From the NCBI RefSeq assembly GCF_011038655.2, contig NZ_CP064954.1:124001-188000 (forward strand): a stretch of 64,000 nucleotides of DNA, given 5' to 3'. Each line of letters opens with the position of its first letter. Within the stretch, counting starts at the first letter, position 1. Origin of the DNA: Corynebacterium lizhenjunii. GTDB taxonomy: Bacteria > Actinomycetota > Actinomycetes > Mycobacteriales > Mycobacteriaceae. The notes beneath the pieces are model-generated. The model was not told the DNA's origin, did not search any database, and worked only from the letters and a program-made list of their open reading frames with translations. Shown in pieces: positions 50,212-60,542 of this stretch. A program made the position numbers and the translations under genes.

Positions 50212-51502
50212 TGTCTGCCTCCTTGAGCTCCTTCTGCTCTTTGAGCAGGGCCTTGCGCAGGTCGCGGAAAGCCGTGTAATTTGCCAGCACCTCCACGCGC
50301 CCCGGCGGGCAGGCCTTGATGGCCTCTAGCGGGGAGTCGATGAGCTCGTGGGAAATATCGGCGTACACCAAGCGCACGGCCAGGTCCGTGCCGCGCTCCC
50401 CAGAAGCCTTGACCGCTAGCGAGGCAAAGTCTTCAAAGCGCACATCCCACAGCCAGGACATATCTACGCCGTCGGCTACCTGGCCGTTGGTGGCAATCAC
50501 CAGCCCCGCCGCATCACGGTCCACCATGGACAGCGCCTCTTGCCAGCCGGCGGGATTCTTCGCCAGCAGCAAGCGCACCTCGTGCTCGCCTAACGTGATG
50601 GTGGAGTAGCGGCCCGCCACATCATCGACAGACTCGCAGGCACTCACGGCGTCGGCTAGCCCTACCCCGCAGACCTCCACGGCCGCAGCGATAGCCTGGG
50701 CGGCGTTACCGCGGTTGGCGTTGCCGGGCAGGCGCAGGCTAAGCGGCACGGGGGCATCGGCAGACTCAGGCGTCCACAAACCTTGCGCATCCACGGACCA
50801 GGAAGGTTGCGGGCGGCGGAACTCCCGGCCATCTGGCAGTGGCTTGACCGCCCACCAATTCTGCCCCTCACGGGTGATGTGGCCGCCGGTGCGGGGGCAG
50901 GTGACGGACTCGCCCAGCCAACCGGCTCCCGCGGAGACCCAGATGACATTGGGGGCGTCATATGCCACAGAGGTCATCAGCACGTCATCGCAATTGGCAA
51001 TAACTGTCATCTCCGGGTGGGCCTCGACAGCCCCACGCAGGGCGCGCTCAATCTTATTAATCTCGCCCACCCGGTCTAGCTGGTCCCGGGAGAGGTTAAG
51101 CAGCACCAGGGCCTGGGGGGAGAGGGCATCCGCCACGTGTGGAACGTGCAACTCATCGACCTCCAACACCAGGTGGGAGGCGTCCTTGGCGGCTAATAGG
51201 GCGGAGATGATTCCGGCGTCCATGTTATCGCCACCCTCATTGGTGGCGACGGTGTGCGTGCTGCGCACGGCGGTGGCCAGCATGCGGGTGGTGGTGGACT
51301 TGCCGTTGGTGCCGGTGACTAGCACCGCGGGGCGGCCTGCACTTAAGGAGGACATGATGGTGGGGTCCACGGCGCCGGCTACCAGGCCGCCGATCATGCC
51401 CCCGGCGCCGCGGCCGGTAGCGCGGGAGGCCGTGGTCGCTGCCCTGGCTGCCGCAATGGCCACTGCGGTGCGAGCGGAACGCAAAGCGCTAGTAAAACTC
51501 AT
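50204..51502 (-). CDS. murT: Lipid II isoglutaminyl synthase, ligase subunit MurT
   Basis: Mur-ligase-like protein of 432 residues that amidates lipid II with GatD. ATP-binding loop VTGTNGKSTTTRML near residue 63, LNLSRDQLDRVGE, ANCDDV, a short zinc-ribbon-like stretch CPRTGGH, and C-terminal DUF1727 region including WLWDVRFEDF and VYADISHELIDSPLEAI. The N terminus is hydrophobic and Ala-rich. Copy of the recurrent motif at 50751 encodes SADAP. Confidence 0.93.
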   Translation of the reverse strand: MSFTSALRSARTAVAIAAARAATTASRATGRGAGGMIGGLVAGAVDPTIMSSLSAGRPAVLVTGTNGKSTTTRMLATAVRSTHTVATNEGGDNMDAGIISALLAAKDASHLVLEVDELHVPHVADALSPQALVLLNLSRDQLDRVGEINKIERALRGAVEAHPEMTVIANCDDVLMTSVAYDAPNVIWVSAGAGWLGESVTCPRTGGHITREGQNWWAVKPLPDGREFRRPQPSWSVDAQGLWTPESADAPVPLSLRLPGNANRGNAAQAIAAAVEVCGVGLADAVSACESVDDVAGRYSTITLGEHEVRLLLAKNPAGWQEALSMVDRDAAGLVIATNGQVADGVDMSWLWDVRFEDFASLAVKASGERGTDLAVRLVYADISHELIDSPLEAIKACPPGRVEVLANYTAFRDLRKALLKEQKELKEADNA

Positions 51503-51529
51503 GCGTTCCAGCGTAACCCGCGCGCGGGC

Positions 51530-52855
51530 TTAGGTGCCGGAAGCATGGCCGGAACCGCCCCGCCTGCGGCGGCCCCCGCGGCGGCGCCGACGCTGTTGGT
51601 TGTTTTTGGCCGCGCTGGCCTGGGCTGTTGCGTTGCTGGAGGTAGCGCGCCTAGTGGGGCGGCGTTGGGAGCGACTATTAGCGTTGGGCACCGTGGGGTT
51701 GCGCTGCGGGGACTTGCGCGTAGTGCCGTCGGTCTCCAGGACTGCCTTGGCCTCGGCGACATCGTCAAGCAAGAGCAGGAATTCCTCATCGCTGACCAGC
51801 GGAATGTCCTTGCGGTGGGCGTGCATGGCCTTGCCAGTTAAACCGGCGTTGTCCTGGGCAGCACGAGGAAGCTGATTGCATGCCACAATGGAGGTCTCTC
51901 GGCTGAGCTTTTCCACATAGTTCAGCTCCGCGCGCACGCCCGCGGCAATGAGCACGTCCGGGTCTAGGCCCACCTCGGGGGCCACGGCAAACTCCATGCC
52001 CTTGCGCAGCCGCCCGCCGTGGCGCCATACGCCGGGGTTGGTGTGTAGGCGCGGGGCCTGGGCAGCATCTACCCGCACGTCGCTGCGCTGCAGTCCGAAG
52101 CGGTCCGCGCGCAGCTGCTGCGGGTCCAGGGTGGCAAGCTTCCCAGTGCGCAGGGCAAACAGCAGGTCTATCAGTAGCTGGGTGGCCTGGCGCGCGCTGT
52201 GGCGTGCGGGTTCTTGGGCCCGGTTTGCCGATGCCCCCTCATACTCACCCAGTCCCACTGCCGCAGCCACTGCCGGGAGGCGGACATCGTGAAGTGAGAG
52301 CTGTTGACGCCGGGCGGTGGCCAGGGTGTCGATAATGGCCACGGGACGGGGGACGTGGCCGACCTTGTGGCGGCGGCGCCTGCCCCTACTGCGGCCCCGG
52401 TTGCGTGCCCGATTAGCCCGGGCTGCAGCTGTCATGGCGCGGCGGGATTCGGCGACGAGAAACCCCCAGGCCTCTGTGCTGTCATGCACCACCAGGGTGC
52501 GCCCGTCGATGAGGCGGTTGAGGGTCTTGAGCTGGGTAGAAAAGAGCTGGCCTTCGGCAAAATCCCCGGAGCTAAGTCCGTGGTGATGGCGTGGGCCGGG
52601 ATCGCCTTCTGGGTTGAGCACGGTGTGGAATTCTTCACCGAGTTCCCCGGCGTCATTGAAGGTCAGGGCGTCGATCAGCAACAACCGGGAGGTACTGGGG
52701 TGGATGCCGGAAGCCACCAGGTGGACCGCCACGTAGGGGTACGTGGCGATGAGTTCCTGGCGTTCGCGTTCGCGCTCGCCCTGCTGCGCTGCAGGCGACT
52801 GCTGCGCGTCTGCCTGACTTTCCGGTGTGCGGGGCGCTGGGGTGGCGGTACTCAT
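51530..52855 (-). CDS. Divergent DnaQ-like exonuclease-fold protein, catalytic residues absent
   Basis: A 441-residue protein at the position of the C. glutamicum DnaQ-like gene between murT and leuA. An exonuclease-like N-terminal domain is suggested by YVAVHLVASGIHPSTSRLLLIDALTFND, but the D-x-E of ExoI is replaced (AVHLVASGI). A basic insertion follows (NRARNRGRSRGRRRRHKVG), then HDVRLPAVAAAVGLG, a middle region with TSIVACNQLPRAAQDNAGLTGKAMHAHRKDIPLVSDEEF that resembles a BRCT domain, and an Arg/Lys-rich tail (QQRRRRRGGRRRRGG). It may bind nucleic acid without cutting it. ATG 52855 chosen. Confidence 0.75.
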   Translation of the reverse strand: MSTATPAPRTPESQADAQQSPAAQQGERERERQELIATYPYVAVHLVASGIHPSTSRLLLIDALTFNDAGELGEEFHTVLNPEGDPGPRHHHGLSSGDFAEGQLFSTQLKTLNRLIDGRTLVVHDSTEAWGFLVAESRRAMTAAARANRARNRGRSRGRRRRHKVGHVPRPVAIIDTLATARRQQLSLHDVRLPAVAAAVGLGEYEGASANRAQEPARHSARQATQLLIDLLFALRTGKLATLDPQQLRADRFGLQRSDVRVDAAQAPRLHTNPGVWRHGGRLRKGMEFAVAPEVGLDPDVLIAAGVRAELNYVEKLSRETSIVACNQLPRAAQDNAGLTGKAMHAHRKDIPLVSDEEFLLLLDDVAEAKAVLETDGTTRKSPQRNPTVPNANSRSQRRPTRRATSSNATAQASAAKNNQQRRRRRGGRRRRGGSGHASGT

Positions 52856-52907
52856 TGGGACCAGTCTAGTGGACGCGCCCGCTGAGTCTGACACCGCGCG
52901 CCGGGGC

Positions 52908-55259
52908 TTAGGCAGGCTCGATGGCGCGGCGGCCCACCGTGGCTTCCCGGGTGGGGGTGGGTTCTACTGTATCTGCCGGGTGCGAGTGGGTGACGCAGAT
53001 TTGTACCAAACCCGGGAACAAGATGTAGAGGGGCGCGCAGCGCTCCGTGGGATCCGGCACTGCCCTGTCGCCGTTTGGCGGGGGCGTGACGGCCATGGAT
53101 GGGGTGGGCGTCACGCTCGGAGTGGGCGTCATGCTCGGAGTAGGCGTCATGCTCGGTGTGGGCTCTGGCTCTGGGATGGGTTCGGGAGCGGGCTCGGGTT
53201 CTGCCTCGGGTTCTGGCGAGGGTGCTGGTTCGGGCTCAAATGGCTCGGGGGAATCCAGCGTGTCATCGCTATCCGGGGAGGGGTCGCCGGCCCCGTAGGT
53301 GTGGATGGTCCGAGTTTGCTCGGCAGTGGAGGTGGTCGAGGTTGCCGACGTGGGTTCCGTGGGCTCGGGAACGGCCAGCGTGGGCTCGTTGAGCTCGGCA
53401 TCGCTGAGCGTGGTTTCCACGGTCGTGGGATCTACCTCGGGGGCGTCGCTGACGGCCAAGACCGGTGGCAGCGTCCCTTCTGCAGTTGCCGGAGTGGTCG
53501 CAGCGGTCGACGCCAAGGCGCCGCTACCGCCCTGGACATTGACGAACTCTGAGGGGCCACTGGGCGCAGGCGAGCTCACGGCAGCGGTGCTGGGTTGGAT
53601 GCGAAGCGTCTGGGAGGGAGTCGGGTTACTAGCCGGGGGAAGCGGCGTGGCGGGGACATCGCCTGTTCCGGAAGTGTTTTTAGCGGCAGCGTCATTATGC
53701 TGCCCAGGCACGTGGGTCAGGTCCGGCCACAGTTCCGCCAAGGCCAGCAGAAGTGGGCGCGAATCCTCCTGTTCGCGCAGCTGGGCCAGGGTCAGCCCCT
53801 GGTTGCTGTCCGGGCGCGCAGGCTGGGGTGTGGGAGCGGGCACAGACGCGTGCTCACGCGGGGTTGGGGATGCAGGGGTCCCGGGTTCCACCGTGACGCG
53901 CGGGGTGGTCGCCTGAGCGGTTGCGTTGGCAGCGGAGGTGCCGTGCACCGTAGGGGTGGACGTAGCCGAGTTGCGCGCGGTGGCGGTGGTGCTTGCGTCA
54001 GCCGCAGCGGACTGGGACTGGGACTGGGACTGCGACTGGGGCTGGGAGGGGGAACTGGCAAGCGCGGACTGCGGGTCTTCGGGAGCAGGGGTGGTGGTGG
54101 GGGCTGCGTAGCTAGACTCAGCCGGCTGGTTGATGATGCTATTGGCAGCAATGCCCAGGCCACCGACGGAAAGGACCGCGGTGGACACCGCTGCCAGGGC
54201 CTGCAGACTGAAAGTGCCCGCCGTGGTAGCGGCGGCAGCTGCGGTGGTACCAGCGGCAGTGGCGCTAGCAGAGACCCCCACAGTAGCCCCGGCGGTGCTG
54301 GCGGCTCCCGCGGTTCCAGTAGTGCTGGCACCTACGGCAGAGGTCCCGGCAGCTCCCGTGCTCGCCGTGGAGGAGGAAGCGGCCGTGCCAGCCGTCGAAC
54401 TGGTCGTGGACCCCGCAGGAACTGGGCCGCCGGTGGCGCCACCGGCAGCAGAGGCAGCACCTGGACCAAAGAAATCCGTGGTGCGGATGGAGGCCGCTGC
54501 GCGGGCAGCAGATGCGGCGGAAAGCACCATTGATGTGGTGGCCGCGGTTCCTGCCACCACGGCGAAGGAACGGTTACGCGTCGAAGCAGGCTGCGCGTAG
54601 ATCACCAAAGAAGGCGTGCCGTTGTTTAAGTGGTAGTAGCCGCGGGCAACGGCCATCAGACCGGTGTGATCGAAGCTCAGAATTGTATCTGCCAGCACGC
54701 GGGCGTCCTCGCGGCTTAGCGATCCCACAAAGGTGTTGTCCACATAGGCAGACACGGCGCGGTAGCCCAGGAAAGACCGGGCGCGCAGGGTGACCAAGAA
54801 ATGCTGCGCAGTAGTCGGGTAGTGCGCCAAGGTGGCCGGTATGGAGGTGATGGGGAAGGCCCGCTCGCCCTCCAACATGCCCCAGCGAACCTTGGGGGGA
54901 TTATTGGCGGGTACGCACAGTCCCGGGGCGGGCAGCAGAATGTGGGCGATGGGATAGCCGTCCTCATCCAAAGCGAACTCTGCTGTCGCCTGGGGGTACA
55001 AGCCCGCGCTGAGGATCCACTCCAGCTCGGAGTAGGTGGCTGTGTCCTCTGCGGAGAGGTAACCGATCTGGTTGTCCTCAATGCGTACGGCCAGGGACTT
55101 GGATTTGGAGATGCGGCCCAGGGTGACGCAGTGGCGTTGGGTGGCAGAGAGGGCCTCGTCAGAAAAACGGGCAAAGGTCTCCGGCTCGATGCCCCTGATG
55201 TGGAGGCGCCGGGTTTCGCCAAATCCGCGGTGAGGCACCACGTAGGAGGTTGGGCTCAT
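52908..55259 (-). CDS. Large membrane-anchored surface protein with low-complexity stalk
   Basis: A 783-residue protein. The first 240 residues (MSPTSYVVPHRGFGETRRLHI) contain two modules with motifs YSELEWILSAGLYPQATAEF, LLPAPGLCVPANNPP and SLSREDARVLADTI. These are shared with the paralogue encoded at 55492-56451. An Ala/Ser/Thr-rich segment follows, then a likely transmembrane helix (about 365-385, LQALAAVSTAVLSVGGLGIAA), then about 390 Pro/Ser/Thr/Glu-rich residues with repeats (QSQSQSQSQ; TPTPSM) that would lie outside. Cytoplasmic head plus external stalk, or the reverse. Function unknown. Confidence 0.75.
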   Translation of the reverse strand: MSPTSYVVPHRGFGETRRLHIRGIEPETFARFSDEALSATQRHCVTLGRISKSKSLAVRIEDNQIGYLSAEDTATYSELEWILSAGLYPQATAEFALDEDGYPIAHILLPAPGLCVPANNPPKVRWGMLEGERAFPITSIPATLAHYPTTAQHFLVTLRARSFLGYRAVSAYVDNTFVGSLSREDARVLADTILSFDHTGLMAVARGYYHLNNGTPSLVIYAQPASTRNRSFAVVAGTAATTSMVLSAASAARAAASIRTTDFFGPGAASAAGGATGGPVPAGSTTSSTAGTAASSSTASTGAAGTSAVGASTTGTAGAASTAGATVGVSASATAAGTTAAAAATTAGTFSLQALAAVSTAVLSVGGLGIAANSIINQPAESSYAAPTTTPAPEDPQSALASSPSQPQSQSQSQSQSAAADASTTATARNSATSTPTVHGTSAANATAQATTPRVTVEPGTPASPTPREHASVPAPTPQPARPDSNQGLTLAQLREQEDSRPLLLALAELWPDLTHVPGQHNDAAAKNTSGTGDVPATPLPPASNPTPSQTLRIQPSTAAVSSPAPSGPSEFVNVQGGSGALASTAATTPATAEGTLPPVLAVSDAPEVDPTTVETTLSDAELNEPTLAVPEPTEPTSATSTTSTAEQTRTIHTYGAGDPSPDSDDTLDSPEPFEPEPAPSPEPEAEPEPAPEPIPEPEPTPSMTPTPSMTPTPSVTPTPSMAVTPPPNGDRAVPDPTERCAPLYILFPGLVQICVTHSHPADTVEPTPTREATVGRRAIEPA
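53104..53160 (-). repeat. 18-bp tandem repeats encoding TPTPSM
   Basis: Three near-identical 18-bp units (GTGGGCGTCATGCTCGGA on the plus strand) plus a partial one, in the stalk region of the surface protein. A second 6-bp repeat encoding QSQSQS lies at 54008-54037. Both are candidates for strain-variable length. Confidence 0.8.
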
Positions 55260-55491
55260 AAATCTAGACCTTAACTGGAGGGGGCAAAGCTTAACGTGGG
55301 CGCGCAAGACGCAAAGGACCACGGGCCGGGCGGTCTGTTGAAGCGGCGAGTGACTCGTGCATCAAAAGCGCCGGTGGAAGCCCTTGTTGTTTACCTTTAT
55401 TCTACTCCGATTCTATGTCTGATGCCCGAGTAGACCTAATTGTTGAGTGTGGGTGTCTTAAGCGTTTTCAGGTATCAAGGCCCTGAGCTGG

Positions 55492-56451
55492 TTAAAACAC
55501 GTAAAAAGCCAGGGAAATTAGCACCGCAGCTGCCGCAACCAGGACTAGTGCTAGGAGAGCCCACGTTCCCCAGCGGCTTGCGCCGCCACCGCCGGGCTTG
55601 GTGGAGTGTGCTGTATCCGCTCCGGGGTATCCGGCTGGTTGCGCAGTGGGATACCCCGCGGGCTGTACCGCCGGGAACTCGCCGGTGGCATTGAGCGGGC
55701 CGGGCTGCTGTGGAGTCTGAGCCAAAAAGGTGGTGGTCTCAAAGGAAGAGGCCTCACCGCGCATGGGGGCCGCGTGGGTGACATCGGCGGCGTCGAAGTC
55801 CTTGGCGGCGGCGTAGAGGGTCAGCGTGGACTCGTCACCGCGCGGAGCCAAGTAGCCGCGAGCAATGACCATCACGCCGCGCTGTTCATGTTGGGCGATG
55901 GTGGGTGCCAAGCGGGCGGCATCATCGTCTGCCAGGGTGCCCACGTGGTGGCTGCCCAAGTGAACCTCCACCCCGGCCGGGCTGGTGCTCAGCTTGAGCA
56001 GGACATGGACGCGGGAGCGAGGGTGGACTCCCAGGGCATCGGGAAGCTGTGTGAGCACCGCACCATGGCCGTAGAGGCCCGGGGGCAGTAGCACATAGGG
56101 CTGCGTGGGCGGATTATTGGCAGGGATGCACAGGCCCGGACGCGGCAAGCGCAGGTGTGCGGTCGACGCCAAGCCATTGGCGCTAATGCGGGCAGTGACC
56201 TGGGGGGTAAGCCCTTGGTCCAGCAGCCACTGCAGTTCGGGATACTCAGCACAGTCAGCTGCCGGCATGATGGCCAGGGGAGTGCCGTCGAGGCGCACGC
56301 GCAGGCCGGCCACCGCAGGATCCGCGTGAAGGGTGACGGGGTAATCCTGGGTGCCAGACAGGCGGGCAAGAGGAGAGCCCTGCAGGTTGTGCAGGGCTAT
56401 GGACCGGGTGGCGCCGAAGCCGGAGCCGGGGATGATATAAACCGCGGACAT
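55492..56451 (-). CDS. Membrane-anchored paralogue of the large surface protein
   Basis: A 319-residue protein beginning MSAVYIIPGSGFGATRSIALHNL, with the same two-module N terminus as its neighbour: YPELQWLLDQGLTPQVTARI, RLPRPGLCIPANNPP, VHLGSHHVGTLADDDAARL and GVMVIARGYLAPRGDESTLTLYA. A Pro/Gly-rich linker (QPAGYPTAQPAGYPGAD) and a single C-terminal helix (WALLALVLVAAAAVLISLAFYVF) follow, making it a likely tail-anchored protein. Tandem gene duplication followed by stalk expansion in the neighbour is the simplest history. Confidence 0.75.
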   Translation of the reverse strand: MSAVYIIPGSGFGATRSIALHNLQGSPLARLSGTQDYPVTLHADPAVAGLRVRLDGTPLAIMPAADCAEYPELQWLLDQGLTPQVTARISANGLASTAHLRLPRPGLCIPANNPPTQPYVLLPPGLYGHGAVLTQLPDALGVHPRSRVHVLLKLSTSPAGVEVHLGSHHVGTLADDDAARLAPTIAQHEQRGVMVIARGYLAPRGDESTLTLYAAAKDFDAADVTHAAPMRGEASSFETTTFLAQTPQQPGPLNATGEFPAVQPAGYPTAQPAGYPGADTAHSTKPGGGGASRWGTWALLALVLVAAAAVLISLAFYVF

Positions 56452-56561
56452 GCCAGCCAGGATAGCCCGGGCCCGCGGGCCGGGGAAATCCCCGGGCGGT
56501 GGACTGGCCACCCAGCGCGGTTGGCGGCCAAGCGGCCAAACGGCCCGGCGCGGTTGGAGGC

Positions 56562-58385
<1,824 letters not shown>

Positions 58386-58400
58386 TTAAATCCTATCGTC

Positions 58401-58445
58401 AAAAGGGTGGCCGGCGCCGCAGAATATCCGCGACGGGGGCCGACC
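58401..58445 (-). promoter_or_regulatory. leuA attenuator hairpin
   Basis: On the minus strand GGCCCCCGTCGC and GCGGCGCCGGCC can pair around GGATATTCT, followed by ACCCTTTT, between the leader peptide and leuA. It fits a transcription attenuator terminator. Confidence 0.65.
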
Positions 58446-58461
58446 TTGTAAACGATGAGGC

Positions 58462-58512
58462 CTAAATCCCGCCGCGGTAGATTAGGAGAAGATCTACGCG
58501 CTGGAAAGTCAT
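58462..58512 (-). CDS. leu leader peptide
   Basis: A 16-residue frame, MTFQRVDLLLIYRGGI, with three consecutive Leu codons and then Ile, 80 bp upstream of leuA and before the terminator hairpin. The architecture is that of branched-chain amino-acid attenuators. Confidence 0.75.
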   Translation of the reverse strand: MTFQRVDLLLIYRGGI

Positions 58513-58583
58513 GCACGCCACAGTACGCTATTTCTCATCACATGGCAACTGGTCTCATGTGCTGAGATCTTCCGGCGCCGCGT

Positions 58584-58589
58584 TAGGAT
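58584..58589 (+). promoter_or_regulatory. -10 element TAGGAT of a probably leaderless gene
   Basis: TAGGAT ends 6 bp before the ATG of the downstream membrane protein and no ribosome-binding site is present, so transcription likely starts at or next to the ATG. Confidence 0.5.
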
Positions 58590-58595
58590 AAGCCC

Positions 58596-59795
58596 ATGTC
58601 CGTTCCCCGTCTGGAAGTACCTAAAGCCCTGGGGCAAAGGTTGGGCCCTAGCTTGCCGATGTCCCCCGCACCCCACCCCGCCATGTCCGCCGGGACCGCT
58701 GCCGGGATTGCCGCAGCCATTGCGCTGGGCGGTACAGCGGTGCGCATCGGCATGCTGGCCTGGCTGGCGGCGGCACAAGACAGCACCGGCGCGGCCGCGC
58801 ACGCTGGTACCGGCGTGGCCGGGGATACTGCCGCTGGGCCCGCAGCACAACCCGGTGTGGGGCAGCTGCTGGACTCCTGGGATGCGCAACATTATCTGGG
58901 CATCGCCAAGCATGGCTACGCCACGGAAGAGTCCTTTGCCTTCTTTCCGGCCTACCCGGCGCTGCTGCGCCTGGTGGGCGGCACGGTGGCTGCCGGTTGT
59001 GTGCTGAGCGTCGTGTGCACCGCAGTCATGGCCGCAGGGGTGATGGCCCTGGCTCGACGTATGGGCGCGGGACTGTGGGGGCAGGTGGCCGCAGCCATCG
59101 TGGTCACCAGCGCGCCCATGTCCATCGTCTTTGCCATGCCCTATACCGAGGCCCTCTTCGGGGCACTGGCCGTGTGGGCGTTAGTACTACTGGTAGACCG
59201 CAAATGGATAGCTGCCGGGGTGGTGGTGTGCGCCCTAGGCGGAGTGCGCCTGACCGCGGTGTGCATGATTGCCGCCTTCGCGGCCCTGGTGCTGCTGCGC
59301 GGCAGAGGCCAACCGCGGGCGTGGGTAGGCCTGGCGCTTACACCGTGGGTCTTAGTAGGTTATCTCGCCTGGGCCAGCGCGCACTTGGAGCACGGCTACT
59401 TTGGCTTGCAGCGCGAGCACTGGAACTCCGCCTTCGACTTCGGCGCGGCCACGTGGCACTGGCTGGCCACCACGCTGACCACCGGCACCAACGTGGGCTA
59501 CCTGCTCTCCACTGCGGCCATGGTGGCGGTACCGCTGGCGCTGGTACTGGCCTGGCGCCGGGTGGACCTGGGGGTGTGGCTGTTTAGCGCCGCGCTGGCG
59601 GCGAACGTGCTGCTATCCGATGGTCTCATGCACTCCCGGCCCCGCCTCCTGCTGCCCGCCGCACTGTTGGGCATTCCGTGGGCGCTGCGCGCTGCCGCCC
59701 GGCCAGTCCCGGGCGCGGTCTTAGTGGGGGCCTGGGTGCTCTTCGGAGCGTGGTTTAGTGCTTATATGCTGGTCGTCTTCGAGTGGGCGATCTGA
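58596..59795 (+). CDS. PIG-V/mannosyltransferase-like membrane protein
   Basis: A 399-residue polytopic protein with about ten helices. The first extracytoplasmic loop carries SWDAQHYLGIAKHGYATEESFAFFPAYPALLRLVG, with the D-x-x-x-Y/W and FFPxYP pattern of PIG-V/GPI-mannosyltransferase-type GT-C glycosyltransferases. It probably uses polyprenyl-phosphate mannose, but the acceptor is unknown. ATG 58596 is likely leaderless; its N terminus contains a variant of the recurrent motif. The last base of its stop overlaps the ATPase gene start. Confidence 0.7.
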   Translation: MSVPRLEVPKALGQRLGPSLPMSPAPHPAMSAGTAAGIAAAIALGGTAVRIGMLAWLAAAQDSTGAAAHAGTGVAGDTAAGPAAQPGVGQLLDSWDAQHYLGIAKHGYATEESFAFFPAYPALLRLVGGTVAAGCVLSVVCTAVMAAGVMALARRMGAGLWGQVAAAIVVTSAPMSIVFAMPYTEALFGALAVWALVLLVDRKWIAAGVVVCALGGVRLTAVCMIAAFAALVLLRGRGQPRAWVGLALTPWVLVGYLAWASAHLEHGYFGLQREHWNSAFDFGAATWHWLATTLTTGTNVGYLLSTAAMVAVPLALVLAWRRVDLGVWLFSAALAANVLLSDGLMHSRPRLLLPAALLGIPWALRAAARPVPGAVLVGAWVLFGAWFSAYMLVVFEWAI

Positions 59796-60541
59796 TGTTT
59801 CTTTCCAGCGCCCGCCTGGAGCGCGTAGAACCCGACTGGCCGGATTACCTGGCCAACCTCCCGGCCGTGCAATCCCTGGTGCGCCAACCGCTGCGCTTTA
59901 CACAATCGGTGACGGTCCTTGTAGGCGATAATGGTGCCGGCAAGTCCACCCTGGTAGAAGCCATCGCGGTGGGCATGGGCTTTAACCCAGAGGGCGGTTC
60001 GCGCCATACCCGCTTTGAGACGTATGCGCTCAGTGACCAGGACCGCTCGGTGTCGCCCTTGCACTACCACCTGGTGCTGGCGCGCCGGGCGAATCCGCGC
60101 GATGGTTTCTTTCTGCGCGGGGAGTCTTACCTGGAGTTGGCGGATTATCTGCAGGCCCTTGGCCCTGGCCCAAACCCTAATAGCAGACTGGACCGGTTGG
60201 GGCAGTACTCCCACGGGCAGGGGCTCATGCTGCTGTTGGAGCAGCGCTTTCACGCGGGTGGGCTGTTTATTTTGGATGAGCCCGAAGATGGGCTCACGGT
60301 GGCCAACCAGCGCATTGCGGCAGAGTATTTAGCACAGCTGGCGGGCGCGGGCTCCCAGATTATCCTGGCCACGCACTCGCCAGTGTTTATGGCCATCCCG
60401 GGGGCGCAGTTGCTGGAGATTTCCGCCGCGGGCATCCAGCCCACCGCCCTGGAGGCCACGGAAGCCATGTCCGCCGCGCGCGAATGGGCCGCAGACCCCC
60501 TGGGTACCGCCTATTTTCTTACCCACCCGGAGGTCGACTGA
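59795..60541 (+). CDS. AAA family ATPase 1 of a tandem pair
   Basis: A 248-residue compact ABC/SMC-like ATPase starting MFLSSARLERVEPDWPDYLANLP. Walker A GDNGAGKSTLVEAIA, Q-loop-like region, a short signature GQYSHGQGLML, Walker B LFILDEPEDGLT and His switch IILATHSPVFMA. No membrane domain or coiled-coil insertion. Its start overlaps the membrane protein stop by one base, and a homologous ATPase follows 1 bp later. Role unknown; it may act with the membrane protein or in DNA repair-like functions. Confidence 0.8.
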   Translation: MFLSSARLERVEPDWPDYLANLPAVQSLVRQPLRFTQSVTVLVGDNGAGKSTLVEAIAVGMGFNPEGGSRHTRFETYALSDQDRSVSPLHYHLVLARRANPRDGFFLRGESYLELADYLQALGPGPNPNSRLDRLGQYSHGQGLMLLLEQRFHAGGLFILDEPEDGLTVANQRIAAEYLAQLAGAGSQIILATHSPVFMAIPGAQLLEISAAGIQPTALEATEAMSAAREWAADPLGTAYFLTHPEVD

Positions 60542-60542
60542 G

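Noticed and set aside
58893..58910. Further motif-like sites such as GGGCATCGCCAAGC
   Set aside because: They break the 12-mer core at conserved positions, so I did not count them among the exact copies.
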